DNA of 28,766 nucleotides from Hypsibius dujardini (GCA_001579985.1 LRSR01006523.1:1-28766); one strand, 5' to 3'; counted from the first letter of the stretch, positions 10,911-20,425 are shown. Program-made: numbers and translations. The notes: generated by a model from the letters alone, not told the origin.

Positions 10911-11174
10911 ACAATACTCTTCGAAACTTTACCACGCAGCCACCGAACTGAACCGCGGGAGAAGCTGATCCGTCATCTACGTCACCATCTCCATCACTGA
11001 TTACGATAGTTGACGCGACCACATAAATTCGCCTTCAATGACAGGATCATTGGTTCGCAAGAGCAAGGACACACCACACCAGAAACTTCCCAGTTCTCCC
11101 GGGTTGTGGCGATAACGAATGGACGGACGTGTGTAAAGTGTTACAGCCGGCTTACCATGGGGTTAGCCACCCAT

Positions 11175-11208
11175 CCAATCAAATATGACGCGCGACAGAC
11201 GGACCAAT
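11175..11208 (+). promoter_or_regulatory. Two CCAAT boxes upstream of VDAC
   Basis: CCAAT at 11175-11179 and 11204-11208, about 29 bp apart, about 400 bp upstream of the probable non-coding VDAC exon. Placement fits a core-promoter element. No start site can be fixed from sequence alone. Confidence 0.4.
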
Positions 11209-11623
11209 CGCAGGCGGCTGTCAAAACGACCATAGCAGGGCGTGGAGGGCGCGATGCGATGCAGTCTCGAGCTGGGTGGTTGAAGTGTGCTGAGAAAATC
11301 GCAGGCAAAATTTCATGGCCAAAGAGAAGAGAGAAAAGGGTGGTTCTTAAAAAAATTCTTGCGATTTTACCGTCACCGTTCTCCGCGCAGCTTCCGATCC
11401 GCAATTTATTTCTCTTTCAAATCTGATTACTTTGCTCAGGTACGTCGACTGTTCGTTGAACATCTCTATGTTGTCGGGCATTTTGTTGTTCCCCAATTCG
11501 CAGTTGAATAGTTTGGAACTTTGGGGAATGAGATGGTAAGGGGAAATTCGTGAGGAATTTAGTAATAAATGATGACATTTCACAGGCTCTCCGGTCTCGC
11601 CGCTCCTTCGCCGCAGCTAAACG

Positions 11624-11718
11624 GTAGGTGAAGCCAAATTTCATCCGGCGTCTGCCCAATTTCTAGCCGGGAATACCCGGATGGAATTAATATCTCCCTG
11701 TTTGTCTTGCCATTGCAG
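11624..11718 (+). other. Probable 5'-UTR intron of VDAC
   Basis: A GTAGGT donor after ...GCAGCTAAACG (11623) and a TTGCCATTGCAG acceptor ending at 11718 lie directly before the VDAC ATG. This implies a non-coding first exon ending at 11623 and a start codon at the first bases of exon 2, a layout common in housekeeping genes. Inferred from splice signals only. Confidence 0.5.
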
Positions 11719-13791
11719 ATGTCTTCGAAGCCGTTTTCCACTTCCTACATCGTGCAGGATCCTCGTCCCGTTCGCCCGATCGGCGAGATCCCGCCCGCGT
11801 TCGCCGATTTGAATAAGAGCGTCAAAGATCTTTTCACCAAGAACTACCATATCGGTAAGTGATCGTAAACGGTAATCCGTTTTGAACGGCAAGTGCTTGG
11901 GCGAAACAACTTATTTGTATGCTTGTGAGATTTTTCTGGAATTTGTCGATATAAATGTACCGAAATGGATTTGTTATTATTATATTTTAGAATATTTATG
12001 AATATTTAGAACCGATGGAAATGCCGGTCCGTTGTAGAGGGGCGAGCGCCCTTGATTCATGACTGGCAGAACTTGGATTGAGCCATTTTTGCACTGTCGG
12101 AATTGATCGAGCTTTAAATTCCGTTTTCGGTATATCGATGTTCAGTATTCTGTGTGCGGCGTTCTGTCGAGGGGTGATCAGCTGCTAGATTTTTTTATTT
12201 GATTGTGTTTATTTGAAAGGATTTGTGGGGACTGGGGATCAAAAGGGGAGAGGTGCGATGCGGGATTAGTATTGTTAGCCCGTCTCCTCCCACTTTTGCT
12301 TTATACGGCTGCCTTTTCTCTGGTATTTCAAGGTTTCGGAAAGATCGATGTGAGAACCGTGACCGCCAACGGAGTGGAGATCCGCGGTATCGGCCAGCAG
12401 GACATCGGTGGAGATGCTCCGCGTGCCTTCGGCTCCCTGGAGCACAAGTATGTTCAGCGCGACTATGGTCTGACTCTGGTGGAGAAATGGAGCACCGACA
12501 ACAATGTCACGCTCGAAGCCTCGGTGGAGGACAAATTTTTGGCCGGCGCCAAGGTGACGTTTCTGGCCAGTCTCTCTGCACAGACCGGCAAACGCAATGC
12601 CGGCCTGAAGTTTGCCTACCGCCGACCCTTCCTTCACTTGACCACCGATGTCGATCTGGACTTTGCCGGACCGATCGTGCGTTCTTCGGCTGTGTCTTCA
12701 TATAACGGTGTGCGCTTTGGCGGCAACATTGTCTTCGACAGCGCCAAGTCCGCCATCACAAGGTTAGTCTCGTAGCTCCATCATTTCATTCCCATTCGCG
12801 CTCTAGTTGACTTACGCTCTGAGCCTTAGCTGATTCCAATAACTCCACTGCCTGAATTGCATGTCTTATAAGCTGTCGCTTCGTGGTGGCAAAATTAAAC
12901 TTAACAAACGTTCAATTACTAATTCGGCGAGTTCAGTTTTTTGGTCTCGGAGATAAATGATAAGCTAATTTCAGTGGGAAACCTTTACTTTTAATACACT
13001 ATAATATGCTATATAAATGATTTTCACTAAAACTAGACTGGAAGGAGTGAAATTTTAGTTGCTAATTAGACTTGCTGGTAACTAAAAATTGCGGATAAAG
13101 CATTCTTAGTAGATTAAAAAACTGATACGGTCGATTAGAAGTTTAGTTTTTGCTACCGTTTCTCGCTGGGATTTCCTGGCATTTTAAACGTCTCTTCCTT
13201 ATAACCCAGCGCCTGTGGACTGTGGCGTGCCGGGATGAGATGACAGTTGTTTGGCTTGCTGGTTAATTCGCGGATTAATTGATCGATTGATTGTTTGTAC
13301 TTTTCCTTTAGATACAATCTGGCTCTCGGTCTGGGCGCGAGCCGTTACACTCTGCACGCCGGCACCACTCACTTCCGCGACTTTGAGATGGGTGTGTACA
13401 ACCGTGTCGACCAGAACCTGGAAGTGGGCTTTCAATCCAACTTCTCCACCACCGGCGGCAACACCCTCCTCGGTATCGGAGCGAAGTACGATCTGGACAA
13501 CACAGCGTCCGTCAAGGTCAGTGCGAGGCATCTAACCGCGATAATTTTCTTTTGTAAAAACAGTCCAGCCCATTCACATCTGTCTTTAGTATTTCATTGT
13601 TCACTCTGTTTTAACCGTCTTTCCACTTTCCTCTCGTCAAGGCCAAGGTTGACACTGTCGGACAAGTCGGTCTCAGCTACACCCAGGAACTCCGCAAGGG
13701 CATCAAGCTGACGCTGTCCTCGTTGATCAACGGACAGAATCTGTCGGCCGGCGGTCATCGCTACGGATTCGGTCTGGAAGTTGATGTCTGA
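11719..13791 (+). CDS. VDAC: Voltage-dependent anion channel (mitochondrial porin)
   Basis: Beta-barrel porin of the outer mitochondrial membrane, the route for ATP, ADP and other metabolites. Exons 11719-11854, 12333-12762, 13312-13516, 13642-13791 give 921 nt, 306 residues, somewhat longer than the usual 280-285 because of an N-terminal extension. After it comes the family start FADLNKSVKDLFTKNY (N-terminal helix). Then follow GLTLVEKWSTDN, TVDVDLDFAGP-like strands (read as TTDVDLDFAGP), NAGLKFAYRR and GVYNRVDQNLEVGF. The C-terminal eukaryotic-porin signature includes GLSYTQELRKGIKLTLSSLI and GGHRYGFGLEVDV. The stop codon lies in a 14-bp tandem duplication (GTTGATGTCTGAAC twice, 13780-13807). 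The neighbour NOPCHAP1 is convergent. There are no signs of damage. Confidence 0.96.
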
Positions 13792-14287
13792 ACGTTGATG
13801 TCTGAACGAACTTCGTGGTGGTCTTGATCACTGCGGGACTGAAGGCGGACATTTTTTTTTTGATTTTGGGGTGTTTTGTTTTGTCCTTTTTAGTTTCATG
13901 CGTTAATCCGCAATTAGCATAATCACATGGGCCAGACGTATTGCATTGAAAGGCTGACGTGTGCACACCAGTCTTGACGGGGGGAAGTGCGAAGTTTCGT
14001 CCTGACTCCCGTGAGGACTGAGCGCATGTTTAGACTTGCTCGCTGACAGGGGAATGTGTGTGTGGGTTCTTACGCCTATTCTCACGGTAGAGCGCGGGGA
14101 GATGATGCGATCGAATGCTTTTGACTTTTCTCTTGTGTGTTTTGCAGTTTATCCAGGAGAGAAAAACATAACCGGCTGAACAGTTCGCTTCCGCGGTCAG
14201 AATGCACCAGCTTCGATTACGATTAGGGCAAATGCGAGAAGGAGGAGAAAATGCGCTCGTTCGTTATTCGTAATTCGTATCACACTA
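13792..14287. other. Convergent 3' region of VDAC and NOPCHAP1
   Basis: About 500 bp without a gene. It should hold both 3' UTRs. A strong plus-strand splice acceptor (CTCTTGTGTGTTTTGCAG, ending 14147) is present; it might belong to a spliced VDAC 3' UTR or be fortuitous. Confidence 0.4.
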
Positions 14288-15124
14288 TCAGATTGACGGC
14301 GGTTCGACTGGCTGACTCGCTTGGTCTTCATCCTCGCAAAGTGAGATTTTCGGCTTGGTTTGGGCAGTGCTTCCGGTCCGCAAGCTCCCATGGCCAAGGC
14401 TGGAATCGGAATCACTGGAATCTGACGAGGAATCATCAGTGTCGCTGTCCCCTTGTTCGAATAACGCAAGATTCTGCAATGCCGAAATCGGGACAAGTCA
14501 GTTGATGTTCGAGTGTGAAAAACGGCCAACGGAATAGCAAGCGACTGCAAGCCAAGCAAACACCTGAGGACATTGGAAGTTGTCAATCAATGACCAGAAA
14601 ACAACGCGCTAAATAAATCCATCGAATCAATCAATCGCTGAAATCATTATATTCCATTGAACAGTGCAGTGCAGTAAAAGTAGATAACTTACAAATTCCA
14701 CGGCCGTGCTTCCCTCTTCCACATGTTCAATATCAAGCTCTTCTGGATCATTACAAGCCAACACTTTCTGCTGCAGGGCCGTTTGAGATTCCTTCATTTC
14801 CGGGATGAAATCCTTAATGCGTTGCAGGACAGAGGAGCCTACTCAGTACAAAAACACAGGAGAAACCAGCAGTGATTGATTGATTGATTAACAGAAAACT
14901 CACCACTGATTGATTGATTGATTGATTAACAAAAAAACTCAACACAAAACTCAACACAACACGAACGCACCGTTCTGCCGGAATCTAGCCATCTCCGCAC
15001 TGCACGCTGCTGCATCCTTAACCGGGGGATTCTTTTTCAGGAGCAGCATGGAGGGGAATGGACTGTCAGAGGTTATTTCCAAGGTTTCCGCAGAGCTACC
15101 GGACGGCTCACCGTTTTGCGCCAT
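14288..15124 (-). CDS. NOPCHAP1: NOP protein chaperone 1 (C12orf45-like)
   Basis: Small chaperone-type factor that in humans bridges NOP58 to the R2TP/RUVBL machinery in box C/D snoRNP assembly. Three minus-strand exons, 15124-14971, 14838-14693, 14473-14288, give 161 residues in consistent phase (human about 185). The family core is in exon 2: VLQRIKDFIPEMKESQTALQ (55-74), followed by ELDIEHVEEGSTAVEFNLALFE with the typical acidic/hydrophobic strand. Exon 3 has a Ser/Asp-rich run (about 108-125), then a low-complexity tail ending QPVEPPSI. The N-terminal half is poorly conserved, as usual. Family assignment rests on the core motif recognised by eye. Confidence 0.8.
14872..14935 (+). repeat. 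(TGAT)n repeats in a NOPCHAP1 intron
   Basis: Two blocks of TGATTGATTGATTAACA separated by GAAAACTCACCAC, in the 14839-14970 intron. The same tetranucleotide recurs across the window. Confidence 0.75.
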
Positions 15125-15331
15125 GACGGGAAAATGGTTCTGACAGATTTCAGATTGAATTCCTTCAAAACCCTTTACGGATTACTTCCGGTTTGATTTT
15201 CAGTCGGGCGTGTCCAATAATAGTGTGAAATAAATATGTAGGATCAAGGATTTTAATGTCCGAAATTTGAGAGAGTGAAAGATGGAGTTCGCACGAAACA
15301 AAAAACTATAAAATGCATTGGTCGGCTGGCA

Positions 15332-15430
15332 GACACAGGAGACACAGAAGACACAGAAGACACAGACGACACAGAAGACACAGAAGACACAGAAGACACA
15401 GACGACACAAACGACACAGAAGACACAGAA
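15332..15430 (+). repeat. 9-bp minisatellite GACACAGAA
   Basis: About eleven copies of GACACAGAA with GACACAGAC/GACACAAAC variants. The unit is a multiple of three, so it opens long frames on both strands (Asp-Thr-Glu repeats); these are not taken as genes. Confidence 0.9.
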
Positions 15431-15469
15431 GGCTACAGTGAAGACTACAATTTTACGGAGAACGCATAC

Positions 15470-15565
15470 ACATGTGGCAGCAATTTTGTCCGAACCGAGT
15501 TCGAGCCACAGCGCCAGCAATATCAGGTGGCTCGAACTCGGCCCAGACAGAACTGCTGCCACATT
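15470..15565. mobile_element. Small foldback element
   Basis: Hairpin with arms ATGTGGCAGCAATTTTGTCC ... GAGTTCGAGCCAC and the matching complement ending in GCTGCCACAT, around a 17-base loop. Arms are about 38 bp with a few mismatches. Confidence 0.7.
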
Positions 15566-15692
15566 TGCACTAGTATTTCGCAACTGTCTTTGCTGTGCTT
15601 GATAACAAGTATTGACACACTATTGATTGATTGATCAAGAGACATTAAACATGCATGCCGCTAAATTGCAGACAAAACGCAAGCTCATATTA

Positions 15693-15886
15693 CTCTATTT
15701 CCTCGATAGATAGCGACAGTGCACGGGTCAAATGACGTAATGGTGCTCGTTGTATACGTGAAGTTTATGTATACGACTGACTGCATGGCATGTGAGTTAA
15801 GGAAGGGCACACGCTAACGAGTAGGGGAGGGGCCAATTTTACGGCACACAGCTCATGCCCTGTCGTTATCTATCGAGGAAATACAG
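15693..15886. mobile_element. MITE with TA flanks, 194 bp
   Basis: Inverted ends CTCTATTTCCTCGATAGATA and CTGTATTTCCTCGATAGATA, followed by R-CGACAG; TA at 15691-15692 and 15887-15888. The interior is non-coding. Confidence 0.82.
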
Positions 15887-15904
15887 TACCGTGCAATCGT
15901 ACTA

Positions 15905-16049
15905 CAGTATACTGTACTGTCTCGATCATTTGGTGCTGCTTTTTAGACCCACCCGTACATTATGACTGCACATACTGTGTTTCACTGCAGTCATAATGTA
16001 CGGGTGGGTCTAAAAAGCAGCACCAAATGATCGAGACAGTAGAGTACTG
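15905..16049. mobile_element. Nearly perfect palindromic MITE, 145 bp
   Basis: Arms of about 57 bp starting ACTGTCTCGATCATTTGGTG and ending with the exact complement, around a 15-base loop (CATACTGTGTTTCAC), with a slightly less perfect outer CAGTA end. TA duplication at 15903-15904 and 16050-16051. Perfection of the arms suggests a young copy. It sits just 3' of the kinase-like gene. Confidence 0.88.
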
Positions 16050-16071
16050 TAGGATGTCTGTCCAGAGCGAG

Positions 16072-18649
16072 TCACTTAATATACGTTTGTAAAAGTTTGA
16101 GGACGCTTTCGTAGACCTGCATATTAGAAAACAAAACAGAAAGAGTGTTAAAAATTTACAATGAAACCAAAAGCAACAAAAGATCGGTACCTGCTCAATG
16201 TCCCGGTTTCCGTCGACCTGTGGAAGCAGAGGAAACGATATATTAGAATGGCGATTGCCTACCAGACTCCGTGTTTGCGGGTCATTGGCTTACTCGCATT
16301 ATGAACTGTTGCATCTGCAGGTCTCTCAGCATCGGCTGGGTGTACTTGACGTAGTACTGGATGCGTTTATGCACCACCTCCGGTTTATCTTCCGCTCGAG
16401 TACCGAGTTTGCTGCGAATGGCGGTGCGGTCGGCCATCACACTGTCTGAACACTCCAGGACAATAACCAATGTTGCTTTGCCAAACTGAAAACAGCAAAA
16501 ATAACCTCGAGAACGGCTTTCTCAACGGCAACCAACTGTTTTCAGGAACGTTCATCGCCATCTATCGTACTCCCACAGTCAACGACAAGATTGGGTACAC
16601 TGGAGGGTCCGGGGAATGGGCAAAAGGGGCGGGACATGGTAGGTTTTCCAACAATCAAACAATCAATCACCTGACCACCCCCTGCTCCGCCCCTTTTGCC
16701 CATACCCCGGACCCTCCAGTGTACTCAATCTTGTCCTTGACTGTAGGGCTAATAAAATGTCCTTACATCAGATTCCCATGCTGTTCTTTGCTCCGGATCT
16801 CTCGGGTAACCGTGAATTATGAAGGGTTTCTTTCGATCGAGGTTGCTGAAAATATTTTCCCGTAGAATTTCGTGCGCGTCGATCTAAACACACGTTATGG
16901 TCAAACAGCTTCCATCTTCACCAATTTCCTGCTGTGTGGTCAAGTTCCAGTAGATACACAATACACACTCACTCACACACTGCATGCAGTAGATACACTG
17001 TATGCAGTAGACACACTGTATGCACTATACACACTGTATGCAGTATACAAACTGTATGCAGTAGATACACTGTATGCAGTAGACACACTGTATGCAGTAG
17101 ACACACTGTATGCAGTAGATGCACTGTATGCAGTAGACACACTGTATGCAGTAGACACACTGTATGCAGTATACACACTGTATGCAGTAGACACACTGTA
17201 AGCAGTAGATACAGAGGGTCTGCCAGCAAAGTGCGGACAGTTTCTTTAAAACAGCAAACCAGAGTTTCCACTTATTTTTCAACTTTAAAATTAGGAAATA
17301 GTTTAAATTTGCTGAAATTGAGTTTGAAAGTAATCTGATACTTACCCGGGGAGAACTAATCGAAATGGTCTGAGTGGCGTTATTACAGCTCCAGGAGAGC
17401 CTCCATTTTTAGGCTTTTTACATGTTGAAGAGATTTGCACATATAATCAACCTTTTTCAGTCCCACCTAGCCCGAATTTGCCCGCATTAGTTTCAAAATG
17501 ACCACGGGCGTATCACACGTCTAATCAATTAACAAATAAAAAAAGCAAAGCCATAAAACCCTTATACAATTGAAATAAAAAAACATCAGACTTAAAAAAC
17601 ATCAATCAATAAATCAGTTTGTCTCTTCTTTGCTTAACTTTGCAGAGCAACAAAGAGCAATATTGTTAAAATGACATCTTCCTATTCACTGAAACAATCA
17701 GGGAAATTATTGCAGAAAAATAAAAAACTTGGCAGCCTTTCTGATTATTCCACAGGAAGGAAACGTCAAAAGTATCGACCATTATTCAAGCTGCAGGTGC
17801 ATTGGCTATATCTTCACTAAATTTGGCCTAATTCCTTGCGTGAAGGACCTTTTTCAGAGGACAGGAGCACGCACAATACGCACGCACAATACGTACGCAC
17901 AATGCGCACGCACACTGTGCACGCACAATACGCACGCGCAATGTGCACGCATAAGGCGCACGCACAATACGCACGCAAATACGCACGCACAATACGCACG
18001 CACAATACGTACGCACAATGCGCACGCTCGCCTTTGGAGATCTCACTTACGGAATCGCATAGCATGCCTGCCTCGGTGTTCATCTTACACCTCTTTGCAC
18101 GGGCCGAGTCAACCACTTCCGCGTCCTTCCTCAGCAAGTCTGCCATGGACAAGTGCGTGTAACCCAGTCGTTGTGCGATCATGCGACATACCTCCGCCTT
18201 CCCTGATGACGGACCACCTAATACGACAGCGCCAAGCAGAATGGGTCAACAACTCCTGCTCTCCAAGAACCTTTCGCTTCCACGCAATATTAATTGTGAT
18301 GGTAATTAATAACAGGGAAACGCTATGGGTTGAATCGCTACATGGGTTGAATCGGTTGGGTGGCAGAGGGCGCCACAAGTGTAAATTGTAAACGACACTC
18401 ATTCAATTTACACTTGTGGCACCCTCCGCCACCCGACCGATTCAACCCATGTAGCGATTCAACCCATAGCGTTTGCCTGGTACCGAATATAATCACAAAG
18501 GGCAGGCCAGACTTTTGGATCGCGATGGATTCCGGCGAACGATTCTGCAACGGACAAATTCAAATCAGGGCGTGACCAACGGAAACGTCGTTTTCTTGGT
18601 CTGCCTATTGTTATGTCTATTTGCTAACCTGATTCCACGTCCTGAACAT
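16072..18649 (-). CDS. Adenylate / UMP-CMP kinase-like protein with altered motifs
   Basis: Minus-strand exons 18649-18629, 18544-18484, 18217-18047, 17388-17346, 16845-16767, 16485-16294, 16217-16191, 16116-16072 sum to 639 nt, 212 residues, normal for short adenylate kinases. Landmarks: PFVIIFGGPSSGKAEVC (P-loop Lys at about 34), GYTHLSMADLLRK (NMP-binding), KPFIIHGYPRDPEQR (Walker-B/NMP), VIVLECSDSVMADR, then a lid with Arg at the spacing of AK1 (about 145, 149, 155, 166). Differences from the family: GGPGSGKGTQ became GGPSSGKAEV, SxGDLLR became SMADLLR, the Mg-related Asp of FLIDG became His (IIHG), and the lid GETSG became SKLGT. The catalytic arginines remain. The 43-nt exon 17388-17346 has a weak acceptor, and the 7-residue first exon is a prediction; both are less certain. 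Reduced or altered activity is inference. Confidence 0.82.
16575..16744. mobile_element. MITE family B, copy 1, in a kinase intron
   Basis: Inverted ends ACAGTCAACGACAAGATTGG and the complement of ACAGTCAAGGACAAGATTGA. The arms run about 60 bp through ACTGGAGGGTCCGGGG and GGGCAAAAGGGGCGG, around a loop with AATCAAACAATCAATCACC. It lies in the 16486-16766 intron. The second copy is at 18926-19085. Confidence 0.85.
16962..17212 (+). repeat. 18-bp minisatellite in a kinase intron
   Basis: About thirteen copies of ACTGTATGCAGTAGACAC with point variants. The 18-bp unit opens frames on both strands (for example TLYAVD repeats on plus); no evidence that they are translated. It sits in the 16846-17345 intron. 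Confidence 0.92.
17867..18027 (+). repeat. CGCACGCACAATA-type tandem repeat in a kinase intron
   Basis: Irregular array of ACGCACAATACGCAC-type 10-14 bp units, adjacent to the P-loop exon, in the 17389-18046 intron. It creates repeat-coded open frames on both strands that are not genes. Confidence 0.88.
18313..18480. mobile_element. Foldback MITE, family A, copy 2, in a kinase intron
   Basis: Same family as 1175-1309 but 168 bp, with an extra inner step (CGCTACATGGGTTGAATCG) on both arms, and inserted in the other orientation. Ends are CAGGGAAACGCTATGGGTTG and its near complement ending GCGTTTGCCTGG. It begins 4 bp beyond the 18484 exon edge. Confidence 0.85.
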
Positions 18650-18825
18650 TTAGCTTTAATTGCAATTAAAGCGAGAAGGCCGATCAACAAATGTTTCCAG
18701 CAAGTTGCATTTCAAAAAGATCTGAAGTTGTCCGCAGTCAGAGCGATTGAGGTAGTGAGAGCATAAATGTCTCACGTTACCGGGACGACGATTTCGTAGA
18801 CTTATGTTCTTATCTGATGTTATGG

Positions 18826-18927
18826 GAAAAAGTACCTGAAGCTAACCGAGGATGACATGAAAGATTACCAAATAGAGTTCAAGCTGCAATCAGAACGAAC
18901 GGCATGCTGGACTTCGACGAACTGTAC
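18826..18927 (+). pseudogene. EF-hand-like gene fragment
   Basis: One frame reads YGKKYLKLTEDDMKDYQIEF. Some 15 bases later a second frame reads RTNGMLDFDELY, which has the D-x-N-x-NG-x-L-D-F-D-E-L shape of an EF-hand loop (allograft-inflammatory-factor or calmodulin-like). The two parts are one base out of frame, no flanking exons are recognisable, and a MITE begins at the end of the second part. This looks like a remnant of a host calcium-binding gene. Assignment is by eye and uncertain. Confidence 0.35.
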
Positions 18928-19085
18928 AGTCAACGACAAGATTGAGTACACTGGAGGGTCCGGGGAATGGGCAAAAGGAGCGGGGCAGGGGACAATCAAA
19001 CAATCAATCACCTAACTACCTCCTGCTCCGCCCCTTTTGCCCATACCCCGGACCCTCCTGTGTACTCAATTTTGTCGTTGATTGT
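18926..19085. mobile_element. MITE family B, copy 2
   Basis: Same family as 16575-16744, ends CAGTCAACGACAAGATTGAG and complement, with TA on both sides (18925-18926 and 19085-19086), so the transposon proper is about 158 bp between them. It abuts the EF-hand-like fragment. Confidence 0.85.
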
Positions 19086-19755
19086 AAGAGCATTAGATGA
19101 AGCGATAATCCCATCTGTGGACTGTGGTCGTCATTCTCCCCAACGTGTGTTAAGTGACTGTCTCTGTTCGATTTGAATTTGATTTACGTGTGTTCCGTTT
19201 CCGAACTCAGTGAGGAGTCGGTTGGTTAAATAACGCCGCCTAGTGGCGGAGCCACTTGGTGCGTGAACTGCGCAACACATATTCCTTACTGCGGAACACA
19301 TTTTACACGTATCGAAGGTAGCCTAGTAAAAGGTACCTGAGTTTCCTCACTTCACCATTTCCATTTCCACAAATCCAGTTACACTGGCTGGTGAATCTAG
19401 CCTCGAACAATATGTAAAATGCTCCAACTCCAAGCACTGTTGGCGTTCCAAAAACGAGATGGACCACGTGGATGGACGAGGGATCGTGTGATGTATGTTG
19501 GCTTGCAAAAAAATTAATCATAGTCATCTTTGGGCATCGTAAACACATTACCGGTAAGAGACCGGACCAGGTGAGGAGAGGTGAGACCGTGCGAGAAGAT
19601 TTAATTTTGTGACCAACATACTAATTTAGCTTTCATAACATATTTCCGTCATGCAACAATAACAATGGAGATCGGCTGCGATAGAATCTTCTGAATGAAC
19701 CGTTCTCGCTGATCACAACTGCGTATGAAATTGCATTCCCCGCACGCTCGGGTCT

Positions 19756-19947
19756 CTTCAGTTCCTTTTGTTCGTTTCTCTTCGCTTTTGTTCCTTTTGT
19801 TCGTTTCTCTTCATTTCTGTTCCTTTTGTTCGTTTCTCTTCGTTTCAGTTCCTTTTGTTCGTTTCTCTTCGCTTCAGTTCCTTTTGTTGGTTTCTCTTCG
19901 CTTCAGTTCTTTTACATTTTGTTCGTTTCTCTTCGTTTCAGTTCGTA
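19756..19947 (+). repeat. 29-bp pyrimidine-rich minisatellite
   Basis: Six to seven copies of CTTTTGTTCGTTTCTCTTCG-led units of 29 bp ending in TTTCAGTTC or GCTTCAGTTC. The strand is strongly pyrimidine-biased, a composition that can form triplex DNA. Confidence 0.88.
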
Positions 19948-20328
19948 TGCCCTGATTTACGAGTTCGTTTTAAATCTTCCCTCCCCCCCCCCGGGGATTG
20001 CAGAAGTATTTCGAAACATTTAGTTCTAAATTATTCGATGACATTTTAAGCGGTTCCAGAGTGAAAACCGCCAGCTACTCTTTCAAGAGATCGACGTACT
20101 AGTACACAACTCAGGTCTCCTTGACTTGACGAATTGCTTCCCCTAATGGACATTCTGGCGGGCAAGCCAAAGACCGAAGACGACGACACCGGCGGCCGGC
20201 CGAACTCTGACGGAATATTTCATGCGCGCTGGCGAAATTAATCGCAGCATAAAATGGATGAATTTATTTCACCGATTAACCTGCAAGCTGTTTTAAAATC
20301 AAGTGTCACTTAAAAAATAAGAAATCCG

Positions 20329-20334
20329 TTTATT
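20329..20334 (-). terminator. Polyadenylation signal of the phosphatase gene
   Basis: AATAAA on the minus strand (TTTATT on plus), about 92 nt downstream of the phosphatase stop codon, the usual distance for a 3' UTR. Confidence 0.45.
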
Positions 20335-20425
20335 CCATGAATAAAAACAATCACGTGATGCAGATCTGAACCAGCATCCGACAAAAAATCTAAAATAAAG
20401 AAGGGAACGGACCGGTACTGGAATT

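Larger units (their letters stand above)
9097..11718 (+). other. Gene-free block between Rab-BTB and VDAC
   Basis: About 2.6 kb without a coding region I can support. It holds an AATAAA at 9497-9502, four foldback elements (listed separately), and the VDAC promoter and probable non-coding first exon at its right end. Open frames here are mostly inside the hairpins. Confidence 0.6.
15125..16071. other. Intergenic region between NOPCHAP1 and the adenylate-kinase-like gene
   Basis: About 950 bp with no supportable coding region. It holds the NOPCHAP1 promoter, a 9-bp minisatellite and three foldback elements (listed separately). Confidence 0.6.
19087..20425. other. Intergenic region upstream of the phosphatase 3' end
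   Basis: About 1.3 kb in which I can support no gene. Contents: a pyrimidine minisatellite (19756-19947), a C-run near 19982-19993, and the phosphatase 3' UTR at its right end. A minus-strand open frame at 19303-19548 has no recognisable features. Confidence 0.5.

Noticed and set aside
14251-14586. Overlapping frames on both strands within NOPCHAP1 exon 3
   Set aside because: Shadows of the real exon, whose frame is fixed by phase with exons 1 and 2.
15275-15634. Asp-Thr-Glu repeat protein of 119 codons
   Set aside because: It is the GACACAGAA minisatellite running into a foldback element; no splice or start support.
16872-17338. Open frames of up to 134 codons on both strands with six-residue repeats (TLYAVD, STAYSV)
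   Set aside because: They come wholly from the 18-bp minisatellite, whose length is a multiple of three; the stretch lies in a kinase intron.
1175-18480. Inverted loop between the two family A hairpins as sign of loop switching
   Set aside because: A palindromic element inserted in the opposite orientation gives the same picture, so no special mechanism is needed.
19303-19548. 81-codon minus-strand frame with some hydrophobic residues
   Set aside because: No motif, no splice partners and no homology recognisable by eye.
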